From GCA-2748575 sp965222725 (lineage in GTDB: Bacteria; Pseudomonadota; Gammaproteobacteria; Pseudomonadales; Ketobacteraceae), in contig OZ244969.1 in NCBI GenBank assembly GCA_965222725.1, positions 5,766,001 to 5,830,000 of the forward strand: 64,000 bases of DNA. The letters are read 5' to 3'. Positions within the stretch are counted from its first letter, which is position 1, and the number at the start of each line of letters is the position of its first letter. Position numbers and translations under genes: made by a program. The notes below the pieces were generated by a model. That model was not told the origin of the DNA and did not search any database. It saw only the letters and a list, made by a program, of their open reading frames with translations. This document shows, one piece after another, positions 1 to 8,317 of this stretch.

Positions 1-1183
1 CCAGAAAGCCACCCAGGATGGTCATAAACAACCCGAAAGTTTTTACCACTGAGGCAATCTCGGTTTTGGTAAAGCCCATGTCCTGAAAAAACACATTGGA
101 AATGACACCCAGCACAATATCGGATATGCGATAGAAACCGACAAACAACAGCAGCAGCAATGCCAGCTCGACACCGTAACGTTTAAAAAAATCAATCACC
201 GGTGCAATGTAAGTTTCAAAAACCAGTTCCCGTTCATATAAAGGCGTAAAAGAAACCAGTTTTACAAAAACAGCCACCAGCGCGAACCCGCCCAACAACC
301 GCAGCGATTCCACCAAAAAACTCGCCAGCGCATACAGCAGGCCCGAAAGCCCGGTGTTCTCAGTGGTGCTTTGCAACGCCGCCTTGAGGGAACCCACGAT
401 ATCGGCGGAGATAAAATAGAAAAGCACAAACACCAGAACCGACATGACAAAAATAGAGAGAAACTTCAGGTACTGACTTGTCCGGTAGTGGTGTTCCAAC
501 GGTTTGCTGCGTACCGGCTCACGCACCAGCAAGGTGGTGATCAAGCCTACCCCCATGGTCAGGGACATACAAAAATAGGTCATTCGCCAGGCGGCGTAGT
601 CATAGGCTTCTGCAGAGGATCCAAACCAGCTGGCCAGTACCAGGGCGCCGGCACCCGAGGTAAGCATGCCAATCCGGTACCCGGCAATATAAGTGGACGA
701 CAGCAAGGCCTGGAGGTCCTGATCAGCCGATTCGATCCGGAAGGCATCAATCACAATATCCTGAGTGGCGGCGGAAAACCCCAGCATCACCACGGCAATG
801 GCCATCATGTTCAGTGCTTCCGGTGACTGCGGATTTACCAGGGCCATCAGCAGAATGGAGGCCGCCACCGCCAGCTGCGACACCAGCAGCCAGGCCCGCC
901 GCCGCCCCAGCAAACCGGTTAACACCGGTAAAGGCATGCGATCCACCAGCGGTGCCCACAAAAACTTGAAAGAAAATGCCAGCGCGGCCCAGCTGAAATA
1001 GGTGACTGTGGAGCGTTCAACACCGGCTTCGCGCAGCCAGAGAGAAAGTGAAGAGAAGATCAGCAGTAGAGGAATGCCGGCAGAGAACCCCAGAAACAGC
1101 ATGGTCATTACCGGCCGGGTGAACAGCATCTTGATACTGCTGACCCAGTCACGAGCGGGTGGTTGCTGCTGTTGCGCGTCGAT
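1..1183 (-). CDS. ampG: AmpG-type muropeptide MFS permease (3' end outside window)
   Basis: AmpG imports anhydromuropeptides (GlcNAc-anhydroMurNAc peptides) through the inner membrane for cell-wall recycling. The minus-strand frame runs open from about position 1183 off the left edge. It reads as a polytopic protein with typical AmpG segments: RPVMTMLFLGFSAGIPLL, then WLREAGV, FSWAALAFSFKFLWAPLVDR and GFSAATQDIVIDAFR, followed by repeated hydrophobic helices. About 380-395 residues are visible and the C-terminus is missing. The start is uncertain. The first in-frame ATG (1129) would trim the N-terminus, whereas homologous sequence continues upstream to an in-frame ATC at 1183 that lies 7 nt after an AGAGGG Shine-Dalgarno; an in-frame stop lies just before that. 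Other recycling genes, ampD and ampE, are at 28.4-29.9 kb. The family call is firm, the start is not. Confidence 0.9.
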   Translation of the reverse strand, partial: MDAQQQQPPARDWVSSIKMLFTRPVMTMLFLGFSAGIPLLLIFSSLSLWLREAGVERSTVTYFSWAALAFSFKFLWAPLVDRMPLPVLTGLLGRRRAWLLVSQLAVAASILLMALVNPQSPEALNMMAIAVVMLGFSAATQDIVIDAFRIESADQDLQALLSSTYIAGYRIGMLTSGAGALVLASWFGSSAEAYDYAAWRMTYFCMSLTMGVGLITTLLVREPVRSKPLEHHYRTSQYLKFLSIFVMSVLVFVLFYFISADIVGSLKAALQSTTENTGLSGLLYALASFLVESLRLLGGFALVAVFVKLVSFTPLYERELVFETYIAPVIDFFKRYGVELALLLLLFVGFYRISDIVLGVISNVFFQDMGFTKTEIASVVKTFGLFMTILGGFL

Positions 1184-1193
1184 AAGTCAGCCC

Positions 1194-1207
1194 TCTGATA
1201 AATCAGA
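1194..1207. promoter_or_regulatory. Perfect hairpin TCTGAT-AA-ATCAGA in ampG leader
   Basis: Two 6-bp inverted arms separated by AA lie directly beside the AGAGGG ribosome-binding sequence of ampG. They may form a small leader hairpin or a protein site. The rest of the 1208-1472 gap shows no clear promoter or gene. Confidence 0.25.
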
Positions 1208-1472
1208 CTCAAGGGAATTTGCGGTGAGCGCAATTGAATCACAGAGCAAGCCGGGCAACAAGCGGGCCGGACCTGTAAAGCACTCACCAGTCACCGGAAA
1301 CCACCATTATCCTGCAGAATTAACCACCCGGATGAACTGTGAACCAGGCCCGACTTTTACCATCCTGCTGGCAGGAATTTACTACTGATTAATCAAACTA
1401 ATAGACAGATTTGGACCCGTAAGCCACACTTGTAAAAATGACGAAAAATAAGCAACCCCCACCACAACAACG

Positions 1473-2447
1473 ATGCCAAACGCCGACCTGCCCATAATGA
1501 TCGTTGATGATGCCAAGTTCAGTGGCGCCGTCATCAGCCGAACCCTGAAATCCGCCGGTTATACCGATGTCCGTCTTGCCAGCAGTGCCCAGCAGGGTCT
1601 GGCCATGCTGGAGGAACGCCCCGTGAGCGTGCTGATTGCCGACTGGCTGATGCCGGAAATGGATGGCCTTGAGCTGGCGAGCCGTGTCCGGCAGCTGGAC
1701 GAAGCCATTAACCACTTTACCTATATTATTCTGCTGACCGCGAAAGAAGGCGCCAAGGCTCTGGTACATGCGTTCGACAATGGCGTGGACGATTTCGTCA
1801 ACAAGTCCGGCATGAACCAGCAATTATTGCCACGCATCTATGCTGCGGACCGTATTGCCGCCATGCAGAACCGCCTGCTGCGGGAAAACCAACTGTTAGT
1901 GGAATCGAACCAGAAGCTGCGCAAAAACAGCCTGCTGGATCCGCTCACCGGCATGGGCAACCGCCAGTACGCCATTCGCCGTTTGAAAGACACCACCCGC
2001 CACGCGGAACAGCGCGGTGGCGCCGCCTGCCTGATGCTGATCACCCTGGACAATTACGAAGAACTGAAACTGCAGCACGACAAGGAAATTCTGCGCCAGG
2101 TGATTACCTCGCTCACCCGCAGGATCAAACAACTGGTTCGGCCTCTGGATATTGTCTGCCGTGTAGGCACGGAACAATTCGCTATCATTACCCACCAGCC
2201 CGACCTGGCCCAGTGCAATGCCTCCACCTACCGGCGTATTTACGATGCCCTGAACATGAAAGAGGTAAAGACCGACAAGGGCTTTATCGCGATCAAGGCA
2301 GCCATGGTGATGTCGGCGGCGGACGGGGCCACAGGCTTTCCCTCGCCGGAAAAGATGTTCACCGTTACCAATGGCCAGATGGCCCAGGCCCGCTCCAGCG
2401 GCCGCCTGATTGTGGTAAAGTGGCGCTCCAGTAAAAAAACCGGCTGA
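1473..2447 (+). CDS. Response regulator with degenerate GGDEF domain
   Basis: The 324-residue protein starts with a receiver domain (about residues 7-125) with all canonical residues: acidic pair D12-D13, phospho-acceptor D57 in IADWLMPEMDG, T89 and K111. A short coiled linker (about 130-150) leads to a GGDEF-family domain that begins with DPLTGMGNR (156-164). The active-site signature is altered: GTEQF (232-236) replaces GG(D/E)EF and the first metal-site motif is TLDNYEEL. Diguanylate cyclase activity is therefore unlikely; the domain may bind GTP or act as a partner-binding or output scaffold. The cognate histidine kinase is not in the window. The start at 1473 keeps the full first beta strand but has no obvious Shine-Dalgarno. 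It is followed 52 nt later by panE on the same strand. Confidence 0.85.
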   Translation: MPNADLPIMIVDDAKFSGAVISRTLKSAGYTDVRLASSAQQGLAMLEERPVSVLIADWLMPEMDGLELASRVRQLDEAINHFTYIILLTAKEGAKALVHAFDNGVDDFVNKSGMNQQLLPRIYAADRIAAMQNRLLRENQLLVESNQKLRKNSLLDPLTGMGNRQYAIRRLKDTTRHAEQRGGAACLMLITLDNYEELKLQHDKEILRQVITSLTRRIKQLVRPLDIVCRVGTEQFAIITHQPDLAQCNASTYRRIYDALNMKEVKTDKGFIAIKAAMVMSAADGATGFPSPEKMFTVTNGQMAQARSSGRLIVVKWRSSKKTG

Positions 2448-2499
2448 GGCTGGTTTACCCTTTACCCTATCCCCCGTTACCGATTCAGGGTGGCACAAC

Positions 2500-3426
2500 A
2501 TGTGGACCATTCTCGGCGCCGGCGCCATTGGCAGCCTGTTAGCCTGCCAGCTTTCCGACGCGGACATTCCGGTGAACCTGGCGTTACGACCACCGGCTGA
2601 TCAGCAACCCCTTCCCCGGCACCAACACCTTCACCTGATCCAGGGGGATCAGACGCGGGATTTCCAGCTACCGGTGCTGCAACCCCGTGAGCCGGTAAAC
2701 CGGCTGATTCTGACCACCAAAACCTACCAGAGCCAGGCAGCCCTGGAGGGCATTCACTCCCAGCTACAGGAAAACGCGGTGATCCTGGTGCTTCAGAACG
2801 GCATGGGCACGGTGGACTGGCTGAAAAGCCGGTATCCCCGGGCGACAGTGCTGGCGGGTACTACCACCCATGGCGCCTATCGTGAAAAACAGCGCGAAAA
2901 GCAGCGCAAAGATCAGCACAAAGACACTATTACTTTGGTCCACGCCGGGCAGGGAGACACCTGGATAGGCGCCCTTGCAGCGGCAGATGAAGTTTGTGCC
3001 CGCGATCTGACCAACCATTGGCAGGCACAGGGCATGGCCGTGCAATATGATACCAATATCAACCAGCGCCTCTGGATCAAGCTGGGCATTAACTGCGCCA
3101 TCAATCCCCTGACGGTGCTGTTTGACTGCCGCAACGGAGACTTGCTGGACAAGCCCGAGGCCCTCAGCACCATGAAAGCTGTCTGCGCCGAATTCAGTCG
3201 GGTTTATGAAAAGACATTTGGGGAACCACCGGCGGAGGATATGTTTGCCACCGCGCAGGCCGTGGCCAGGCGCACCGCCGCCAATATTTCCTCCATGCGC
3301 CAGGATGTGCTGAACGGCAACCCCACTGAAATTGATGCGATTAACGGCTACCTGGTGGCCAGGGCAAGCGCCCTTGGGGTGCCCTGCCCCGTGAATGAAT
3401 CCCTGCTGCGCCGGTTAACCGCCTGA
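2500..3426 (+). CDS. panE: 2-dehydropantoate 2-reductase
   Basis: Ketopantoate reductase converts 2-dehydropantoate to pantoate with NADPH in pantothenate and CoA synthesis. The 308-residue protein opens with the Rossmann motif ILGAGAIGSLLACQL (about residues 4-18). It has the family's K-containing segment TTKTYQSQAAL (about 76-86), VLQNGMG, and the C-terminal helical domain with the catalytic-type lysine in LWIKLGINCAINPLT. Residues about 128-143 form four tandem 4-residue units (REKQ REKQ RKDQ HKDT) encoded by 12-bp units; such a charged insert is not typical of the family and probably lies in a surface loop. coaE, another CoA gene, is in the window but far away. Confidence 0.93.
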   Translation: MWTILGAGAIGSLLACQLSDADIPVNLALRPPADQQPLPRHQHLHLIQGDQTRDFQLPVLQPREPVNRLILTTKTYQSQAALEGIHSQLQENAVILVLQNGMGTVDWLKSRYPRATVLAGTTTHGAYREKQREKQRKDQHKDTITLVHAGQGDTWIGALAAADEVCARDLTNHWQAQGMAVQYDTNINQRLWIKLGINCAINPLTVLFDCRNGDLLDKPEALSTMKAVCAEFSRVYEKTFGEPPAEDMFATAQAVARRTAANISSMRQDVLNGNPTEIDAINGYLVARASALGVPCPVNESLLRRLTA

Positions 3427-3472
3427 CACAAGCCCCATGACAGCCTGAACCAGTATTCGCAGCAGCGGCGTG

Positions 3473-3748
3473 TCAGGTATAAACCCGGTTTTTCCCGGAA
3501 ATATCCGCGCCTGCCCCCTGACTGATGGCCTCCATGCGCTCAATGGCTTCTGCAGCCAGGCTCTGGCAATAGGCTTCGAATTCATACTCCACCTTACCGG
3601 CAGCCAGGATATAGGCCATGTTGGCCGTGGCCTCCAGTTGTCCGAGCACATACAACTCCCGGGGCTTTCCCCGGTGGGAGCGTGCTGTACGCACCGCTGC
3701 ATCCAGCAGCGCTCTCAGCAATTCCACATCAACTTCAACTTGCGACAT
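3473..3748 (-). CDS. Small conserved-type hypothetical protein (91 aa)
   Basis: This is a soluble, strongly helical 91-residue protein with no signal peptide or membrane segment, acidic at the N-terminus. It contains RGKPRELYVLGQLEATANMAY and ends in a basic KNRVYT tail. I choose the ATG at 3748 (MSQVEVDVELL) over a TTG one codon upstream. It lies convergent to panE (46-nt gap) and divergent from the adenosyltransferase. The opposite-strand frame over the same bases looks like a shadow of low-complexity composition. Family not recognised; the gene call rests on coherent helical amphipathic sequence and position. Confidence 0.6.
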   Translation of the reverse strand: MSQVEVDVELLRALLDAAVRTARSHRGKPRELYVLGQLEATANMAYILAAGKVEYEFEAYCQSLAAEAIERMEAISQGAGADISGKNRVYT

Positions 3749-3904
3749 CAACTACGAATACTCTTGCTCATGATGGTTAGCGTTTTCCGGCTACTTTCGT
3801 GTACCATTCCTCAGCCTAGCCGACAGGCAGATGATGAAAACCAAATTGAGACTTTTCCTACACAAGCTGAGGGGAAAAGCACACAAACAGCAGGGCTTTG
3901 GGAT

Positions 3905-4456
3905 ATGGGTCACAGACTTTCCAAGATCTACACGCGAACCGGCGACAGCGGCACCACCGGCCTGGGAGATGGCACCCGGGTGGAAAAGGATCACCTGCGG
4001 GTGGAGGCCTACGGAACCGTCGATGAGCTGAACAGCAGCATCGGCATGATACTGTCAGAGGATGCCGTACCGGAAAACCTGCGTGGCTGGCTGCTGGAAA
4101 TCCAGCATGACCTGTTCGATCTGGGCAGCGAACTCTGCGTACCCGGCTATACCGCCATTCAGGACAAGCACGTGGAAACCCTGGAGCAGAATCTGGATGC
4201 CATGAACGAAGACCTGCCCATGCTCAAGGAGTTTATTCTGCCGGGTGGCAACCGCGCCGCCAGCACCTGCCACCTGGCCCGCACCATTTGCCGTCGGGCG
4301 GAACGCCGGGTCCACAGCCTGGCCAAAGCGGACACCATCAACCAGCTGGGCCTGCGTTACCTGAACCGGTTATCGGATTTTCTGTTTGTGGCGGCCCGGG
4401 TACTGGCCAGAGCCGAGGGCGGCCAGGAAGTGCTCTGGAACCGGGAGCGGGGCTAG
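3905..4456 (+). CDS. Cob(I)alamin adenosyltransferase, PduO type
   Basis: This enzyme transfers the 5'-deoxyadenosyl group from ATP to cob(I)alamin or cob(I)inamide, making the coenzyme form used by the downstream salvage enzymes. The 183-residue protein begins MGHRLSKIYTRTGDSGTTGLGDG, carrying the PduO ATP-binding motif TRTGDxGTTGL. It also contains EAYGTVDELNSSIG (D and N of the active site), FILPGGN, and CRRAERRV near the C-terminus. The frame stays open for 145 codons upstream, but that part overlaps the opposite-strand small gene and has no family similarity, so I place the start at ATG 3905, which matches normal family length. It heads the cobalamin cluster, with 18 nt to cobU. Confidence 0.93.
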   Translation: MGHRLSKIYTRTGDSGTTGLGDGTRVEKDHLRVEAYGTVDELNSSIGMILSEDAVPENLRGWLLEIQHDLFDLGSELCVPGYTAIQDKHVETLEQNLDAMNEDLPMLKEFILPGGNRAASTCHLARTICRRAERRVHSLAKADTINQLGLRYLNRLSDFLFVAARVLARAEGGQEVLWNRERG

Positions 4457-4474
4457 TTCCCGGAAACAGCTGTT

Positions 4475-5008
4475 ATGATCGATCTGATACTGGGTGGCGC
4501 CCGCTCCGGTAAAAGCCGGCTGGCTGAGCAACGTGCCCTGACATCCGGCCTGCCGGTAACCTATATCGCCACGGCCACCGCCGGTGATGGGGAAATGTCG
4601 GATCGGATTGCGCATCACCAGGCGCGCCGCCCTGCCCACTGGCACCTGATTGAAGAACCACTGCACCTTGCAGATTGCCTGGCAAGCCAGGACACCCCGC
4701 AATGTTTTCTGATTGACTGCCTGACACTCTGGGTAAGCAACTGGCTGATGCAGGAAGATGCCGAAGCCTTCCGGCGTGCCCGCGCCGCCCTGCTGAAGGA
4801 TCTGGAGAAAACTCCGCACCATGTGATTATGGTGAGCAACGAAACCGGTATGGGAGTGATTCCCATGGGCAGCCTGAGCCGGGATTTTGTGGATGACAGT
4901 GGCCGGTTGCATCAGGACATAGCCGCACTGGCGGATAACGTGGTGCTGACGGTGGCGGGCTTGCCGCTGCCGGTTAAAAAAGACGGTCAGCCCTGTTATG
5001 ACGTTTAA
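4475..5008 (+). CDS. cobU: Adenosylcobinamide kinase / adenosylcobinamide-phosphate guanylyltransferase
   Basis: CobU phosphorylates adenosylcobinamide and then adds GMP to form AdoCbi-GDP, the activated donor for the nucleotide loop. The 177-residue length is typical. The P-loop GGARSGKS is at residues 7-14. Further family blocks are YIATATAGDGEM, HHQARRPAHW (with the guanylated-histidine region), LIDCLTLWVSNWL and VSNETGMGVIP. It sits between the PduO-type adenosyltransferase and cobT on the same strand with short gaps, consistent with one transcript. Confidence 0.95.
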   Translation: MIDLILGGARSGKSRLAEQRALTSGLPVTYIATATAGDGEMSDRIAHHQARRPAHWHLIEEPLHLADCLASQDTPQCFLIDCLTLWVSNWLMQEDAEAFRRARAALLKDLEKTPHHVIMVSNETGMGVIPMGSLSRDFVDDSGRLHQDIAALADNVVLTVAGLPLPVKKDGQPCYDV

Positions 5009-5036
5009 GGAACACTTCTGATAAGGAACACAGCGA

Positions 5037-6101
5037 ATGGCAACCCCGAACCCGTGGTGGCAACACCAGGCCCGCCCCCTTGACCCGAACATTATCCAGG
5101 CCGCCACCGACCACCAGAATCAGCTGACCAAACCCCAGGGATCCCTGGGCCGGCTGGAAGCCATTGCCATTCAACTGGCGGGTATTCAGAACCAGCTCCA
5201 CCCCCATTGCGACAAGGTAGCCATTACCATTTTTGCCGGCGACCACGGCATTGTGGCTGAAGGGGTTTCCGCTTTCCCCCAGGCAGTCACCACGGAAATG
5301 CTGAAGAATTTTGTCAGCGGTGGTGCGGCAATTTCAGTGCTCAGCAAATCCCTGAATGCCCGGCTGGAAGTGGTGAATGTAGGCAGCCTGGCGGACCCTG
5401 CCGGACTGCCCGGTGTTAAACATCAGGTAGTCGCCAAGGGCACCGCCAACTTTGCCCGGTCAGCGGCCATGACGGCGGAGCAGCTGGAGCTGGCCTTGCA
5501 GGCAGGCAAAGATGCCATCGACGGCTGTGCGGGGCAAAAAATCAATCTGTGGATTGGCGGCGAAATGGGGATTGGCAACACCACCGCCGCCTCCGCCATT
5601 GTCAGTGAACTGTTGCATCTTGATCCCGCTCAGGTAGTGGGCCCCGGCACCGGCCTGAATTCAGATGGCGTGAACCATAAAGCAGACGTGATCAGCAAGG
5701 CCCTGAGCAAACACCAGGGCAACATGGATTCCCCTGCCCACGTGCTGCAATATGTGGGGGGCTTTGAAATCGCGGCGCTGGCCGGCGCCTATATCCGTGC
5801 CGCACAACTGAATGTGGCTTGTGTGGTGGATGGTTTTATCTGTGGTGCCGCTGCGCTGGCGGCACTGAAAATGAATCCTTCCATTGCACCTTATCTGTTG
5901 TTCAGCCATCGATCCGCCGAGCCCGGCCATCAGGTGTTACTGGATGCGCTGGCCATGGAGCCGATTGTGGACCTGACCCTGCGACTGGGGGAAGGCAGCG
6001 GTGCGGCGTTGGTAGTGCCACTGATTCAGATGGCGACCCAGTTGCACAATCAAATGGCCACCTTTGCATCGGCCGGCGTTTCTGAAAAACTGGATCACTG
6101 A
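5037..6101 (+). CDS. cobT: Nicotinate-nucleotide--dimethylbenzimidazole phosphoribosyltransferase
   Basis: CobT makes alpha-ribazole phosphate from nicotinate mononucleotide and 5,6-dimethylbenzimidazole, the lower-ligand precursor of B12. The 354-residue protein is of normal length. It shows the conserved LTKPQGSLGRLE (about residues 24-35), IFAGDHGIVAEGVSAFPQ, GGEMGIGNTTAASA, GTGLNSDGV and the C-terminal LRLGEGSGAAL, which contains the catalytic glutamate. AAGGA precedes the ATG by a normal distance. It is downstream of cobU and upstream of the alpha-ribazole phosphatase that processes its product. Confidence 0.96.
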   Translation: MATPNPWWQHQARPLDPNIIQAATDHQNQLTKPQGSLGRLEAIAIQLAGIQNQLHPHCDKVAITIFAGDHGIVAEGVSAFPQAVTTEMLKNFVSGGAAISVLSKSLNARLEVVNVGSLADPAGLPGVKHQVVAKGTANFARSAAMTAEQLELALQAGKDAIDGCAGQKINLWIGGEMGIGNTTAASAIVSELLHLDPAQVVGPGTGLNSDGVNHKADVISKALSKHQGNMDSPAHVLQYVGGFEIAALAGAYIRAAQLNVACVVDGFICGAAALAALKMNPSIAPYLLFSHRSAEPGHQVLLDALAMEPIVDLTLRLGEGSGAALVVPLIQMATQLHNQMATFASAGVSEKLDH

Positions 6102-6139
6102 AACACACCATACCCACTCACTCGCGGAAACAACGAATT

Positions 6140-6790
6140 ATGCACGCCGGATACGCTCCTTCTGAAAAAACAGTGATTGATATGCTGCGCCACGGCGAGC
6201 CGGAAGGCGGCGTTAAATATCGCGGCAGTATCGACGATCCCTTGTCAGAAACCGGCTGGCAGCAAATGACCCGCTCGGTGAATACCTGCCGGGAACTGGG
6301 TTACCAGTGGGATCGCATCATCGCCTCCCCCATGCAACGCTGCCTGGCCTTTGCGGAAAAAACGGCGGATGAACTGCAGCTCCCCCTGACGGTGGTGGGC
6401 TCGCTACGGGAACTCTGCTTTGGTGACCTGGAAGGCATGCGCCCCAAAGATGCCTGGGACACCTACCCGGACCTGCTCAGCAATATGTGGAATGATCCGG
6501 TAACCCACACCCCACCCAACGGAGAATCCTTTGTGGACTTTGCCCGGCGGGTGAATGAAGCCATGACCCAGCTGTTTATTGAGCATCATGGTGAACGGCT
6601 GTTACTGGTCATACACGGCGGTGTGGTCAGAGCGGCTCTGCATAACCTGTTAAAAATTCCCGCCTCTGCCACCTTCCGGTTTGATATCCCTTACGCCAGT
6701 CTGACCCGCTTTAAAATCTACAACAACGGCGACAACACCTTTGAAAGCGCCCTGTCATTTGTGAACGGCCTTCCGGGTTCCGGCAAATGA
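6140..6790 (+). CDS. cobC: Histidine phosphatase, alpha-ribazole phosphatase type
   Basis: This phosphoglycerate-mutase-fold phosphatase probably removes phosphate from alpha-ribazole phosphate or from adenosylcobalamin phosphate. The catalytic signature LRHGE is at residues 16-20 with the phosphohistidine H18. The second active-site histidine is in LLVIHGGVVRAAL (about residues 150-160). LCFGDLEGM and SPMQRC are also family blocks. The stop codon overlaps the cobS start as ATGA, so the two are translationally coupled, which supports the cobalamin assignment over a generic phosphatase. Substrate is inferred from context. Confidence 0.88.
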   Translation: MHAGYAPSEKTVIDMLRHGEPEGGVKYRGSIDDPLSETGWQQMTRSVNTCRELGYQWDRIIASPMQRCLAFAEKTADELQLPLTVVGSLRELCFGDLEGMRPKDAWDTYPDLLSNMWNDPVTHTPPNGESFVDFARRVNEAMTQLFIEHHGERLLLVIHGGVVRAALHNLLKIPASATFRFDIPYASLTRFKIYNNGDNTFESALSFVNGLPGSGK

Positions 6791-7533
6791 ACGGCTTCTG
6801 GTTTGCCCTGCAGTTTCTTACCCGGATTCCGGTGCCTGTCCGGTATCCCACGGATGCCGAAGTGCAACGCCAATCCTTTTACTGGCATGGCGTTGTAGGG
6901 CTGGTGATCGGTGCTTTTCTGTGGCTGCTGGCCAACTGCCTGCAACCGGTTCTGCCATTCCCGCTGTTAACAGCAGCCATTATTCTGTTCGCCTGGATAC
7001 TGATGACCGGAGCGCTTCATCTGGATGGCCTGGGTGACACAGCCGATGCCTGGCTGGGTGGCTACGGCGATAAAAACAAAACCTTGCTGATCATGAAAGA
7101 TCCCACCAGTGGCCCGGCTGCCATTGTGTGGATTGGTATGGTGCTATTGATAAAGTTTGCTGCCATAGCTGCCTTGATCCAGCAACAGCAGCCATTGGCT
7201 TTGCTGCTGATTCCCGCCATTGCCCGCTTTGCGGGCATGAGCCTGTTGGCCACCACCCCCTACGTGCGGGACAAAGGCCTGGGTTCACCACTGGTCAGCA
7301 ATATCCGGCCGCCGCTGGTGATTTTTCAGGGGTGCGTATTGCTGCTGGTGGTGCTGTTGATTTTTAAGGGAACAGGGCTGGTAAGCTTACTGCTTTGCAC
7401 TGCCGTGGTTTTTTACCTGCGCCTGCTGATGATACGGCGGATCGAAGGCACTACCGGCGACACCGCGGGCGCCCTGATTGAATTGATCGAAATGACTGCC
7501 CTGATCGGCTTTAACCTGAGCTTGCAGCCATGA
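6787..7533 (+). CDS. cobS: Adenosylcobinamide-GDP ribazoletransferase (cobalamin synthase)
   Basis: CobS joins AdoCbi-GDP and alpha-ribazole (phosphate) at the inner membrane, completing the nucleotide loop. The 248-residue polytopic protein carries FALQFLTRIPVP at the N-terminus. The acidic motif GALHLDGLGDTADAWLGG (about residues 75-92) is the family's metal/substrate site. RFAGMSLLATTPYVRDKGLG and several further hydrophobic helices follow. It overlaps cobC upstream and cbiZ downstream by 4 nt each (ATGA junctions). Confidence 0.95.
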   Translation: MNGFWFALQFLTRIPVPVRYPTDAEVQRQSFYWHGVVGLVIGAFLWLLANCLQPVLPFPLLTAAIILFAWILMTGALHLDGLGDTADAWLGGYGDKNKTLLIMKDPTSGPAAIVWIGMVLLIKFAAIAALIQQQQPLALLLIPAIARFAGMSLLATTPYVRDKGLGSPLVSNIRPPLVIFQGCVLLLVVLLIFKGTGLVSLLLCTAVVFYLRLLMIRRIEGTTGDTAGALIELIEMTALIGFNLSLQP

Positions 7534-8273
7534 GCCATCTGATCGGCCTGCATGAATCGTTTCCTGATCTGCTCAGGGTACAGGTAACAGCAGATGCTTG
7601 CCGCCTGGATTTTGCCAGCCCCAAAACCACCTTCAGTAGTGCGCCCTGGCTGGGGGGATTTCAGCAACAGATGCGCGGTGTCTTGAATCTTAAAGTCAGT
7701 AAAGATGCCGAACTGGATCTGGAAACCGGTGAACCGGAACCGCTGGATAAAACCTTCCCACGGGTTTACCGGGAACAAGGCATGGCAGAACGCACCGTGG
7801 GCATGATGACCGCGGCCTCCATGAAATCTTTCCGCTTTCGTTATGAGTTGATAGAAGACTTTGCCTTCTGGATTGGCGTAACGGCCGGGCTGGATAATGC
7901 CCGCCGCATTAGCGATAAAGCAGATGATACGGAACTGCATTTCAGCAAGCCGTTGCCGGCCGGAACCATTAATCTGATGCTGGTAACCAATGCGCCGTTA
8001 AGCCAGGCCGCCGCACTGGAAGCCTTTGCCCTGATGACGGAAGCGAAAACTGCTGCCTGTTATGACCGGCAGATTATCAGCCGACAGACCGGCGGAAATG
8101 AAAAACAACTAGCGACGGGCACAGGCACCGACGCAACTCTGGTAGCCATACCTGAGCCCAGCGGCCAACCGGAAATTTTATATTGCGGTAAACATACCCT
8201 GTTGGGAGAACGCATCGGACAGTGTGCCTACGATATTCTCGCCGATACCCTGCAAGCCTGCCTGAACTCCTAA
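7530..8273 (+). CDS. cbiZ: Adenosylcobinamide amidohydrolase
   Basis: CbiZ cleaves the aminopropanol side chain of adenosylcobinamide or pseudocobalamin to give adenosylcobyric acid, letting a cell rebuild foreign corrinoids with its own lower ligand. The 247-residue protein has the CbiZ features AERTVGMMTAASMKSFRF, FWIGVTAGLDNARRI and the C-terminal ATGTGTDATLVA block followed by GKHTLLGERIGQ. It is translationally coupled to cobS. Together with cobQ and cbiB next door it suggests salvage by remodelling: CbiZ gives cobyric acid, CbiB re-attaches aminopropanol phosphate, and CobU, CobT and CobS finish the loop. Confidence 0.88.
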   Translation: MSHLIGLHESFPDLLRVQVTADACRLDFASPKTTFSSAPWLGGFQQQMRGVLNLKVSKDAELDLETGEPEPLDKTFPRVYREQGMAERTVGMMTAASMKSFRFRYELIEDFAFWIGVTAGLDNARRISDKADDTELHFSKPLPAGTINLMLVTNAPLSQAAALEAFALMTEAKTAACYDRQIISRQTGGNEKQLATGTGTDATLVAIPEPSGQPEILYCGKHTLLGERIGQCAYDILADTLQACLNS

Positions 8274-8292
8274 CGCACAGAATCAAACAGCA

Positions 8293-8317
8293 AAGGCCTG
8301 CTTGAACAGCAGGTCTT
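8293..8317. terminator. Candidate bidirectional terminator between cbiZ and cobQ
   Basis: A 10-bp stem (AAGGCCTGCT / AGCAGGTCTT, one G-U pair) with a 5-nt loop lies between the convergent ends of cbiZ and cobQ and overlaps the cobQ stop codon. T-tracts on both sides are short, so termination strength is uncertain. Confidence 0.45.

Noticed and set aside
3470..3904. 145-codon N-terminal extension of the PduO-type adenosyltransferase
   Set aside because: The extension overlaps the opposite-strand small gene, lacks any family similarity, and the family length fits ATG 3905.
3749..3904. Cobalamin riboswitch upstream of the B12 cluster
   Set aside because: No B12-box-like core or nested hairpin pattern could be found here or before cobQ/cbiB.
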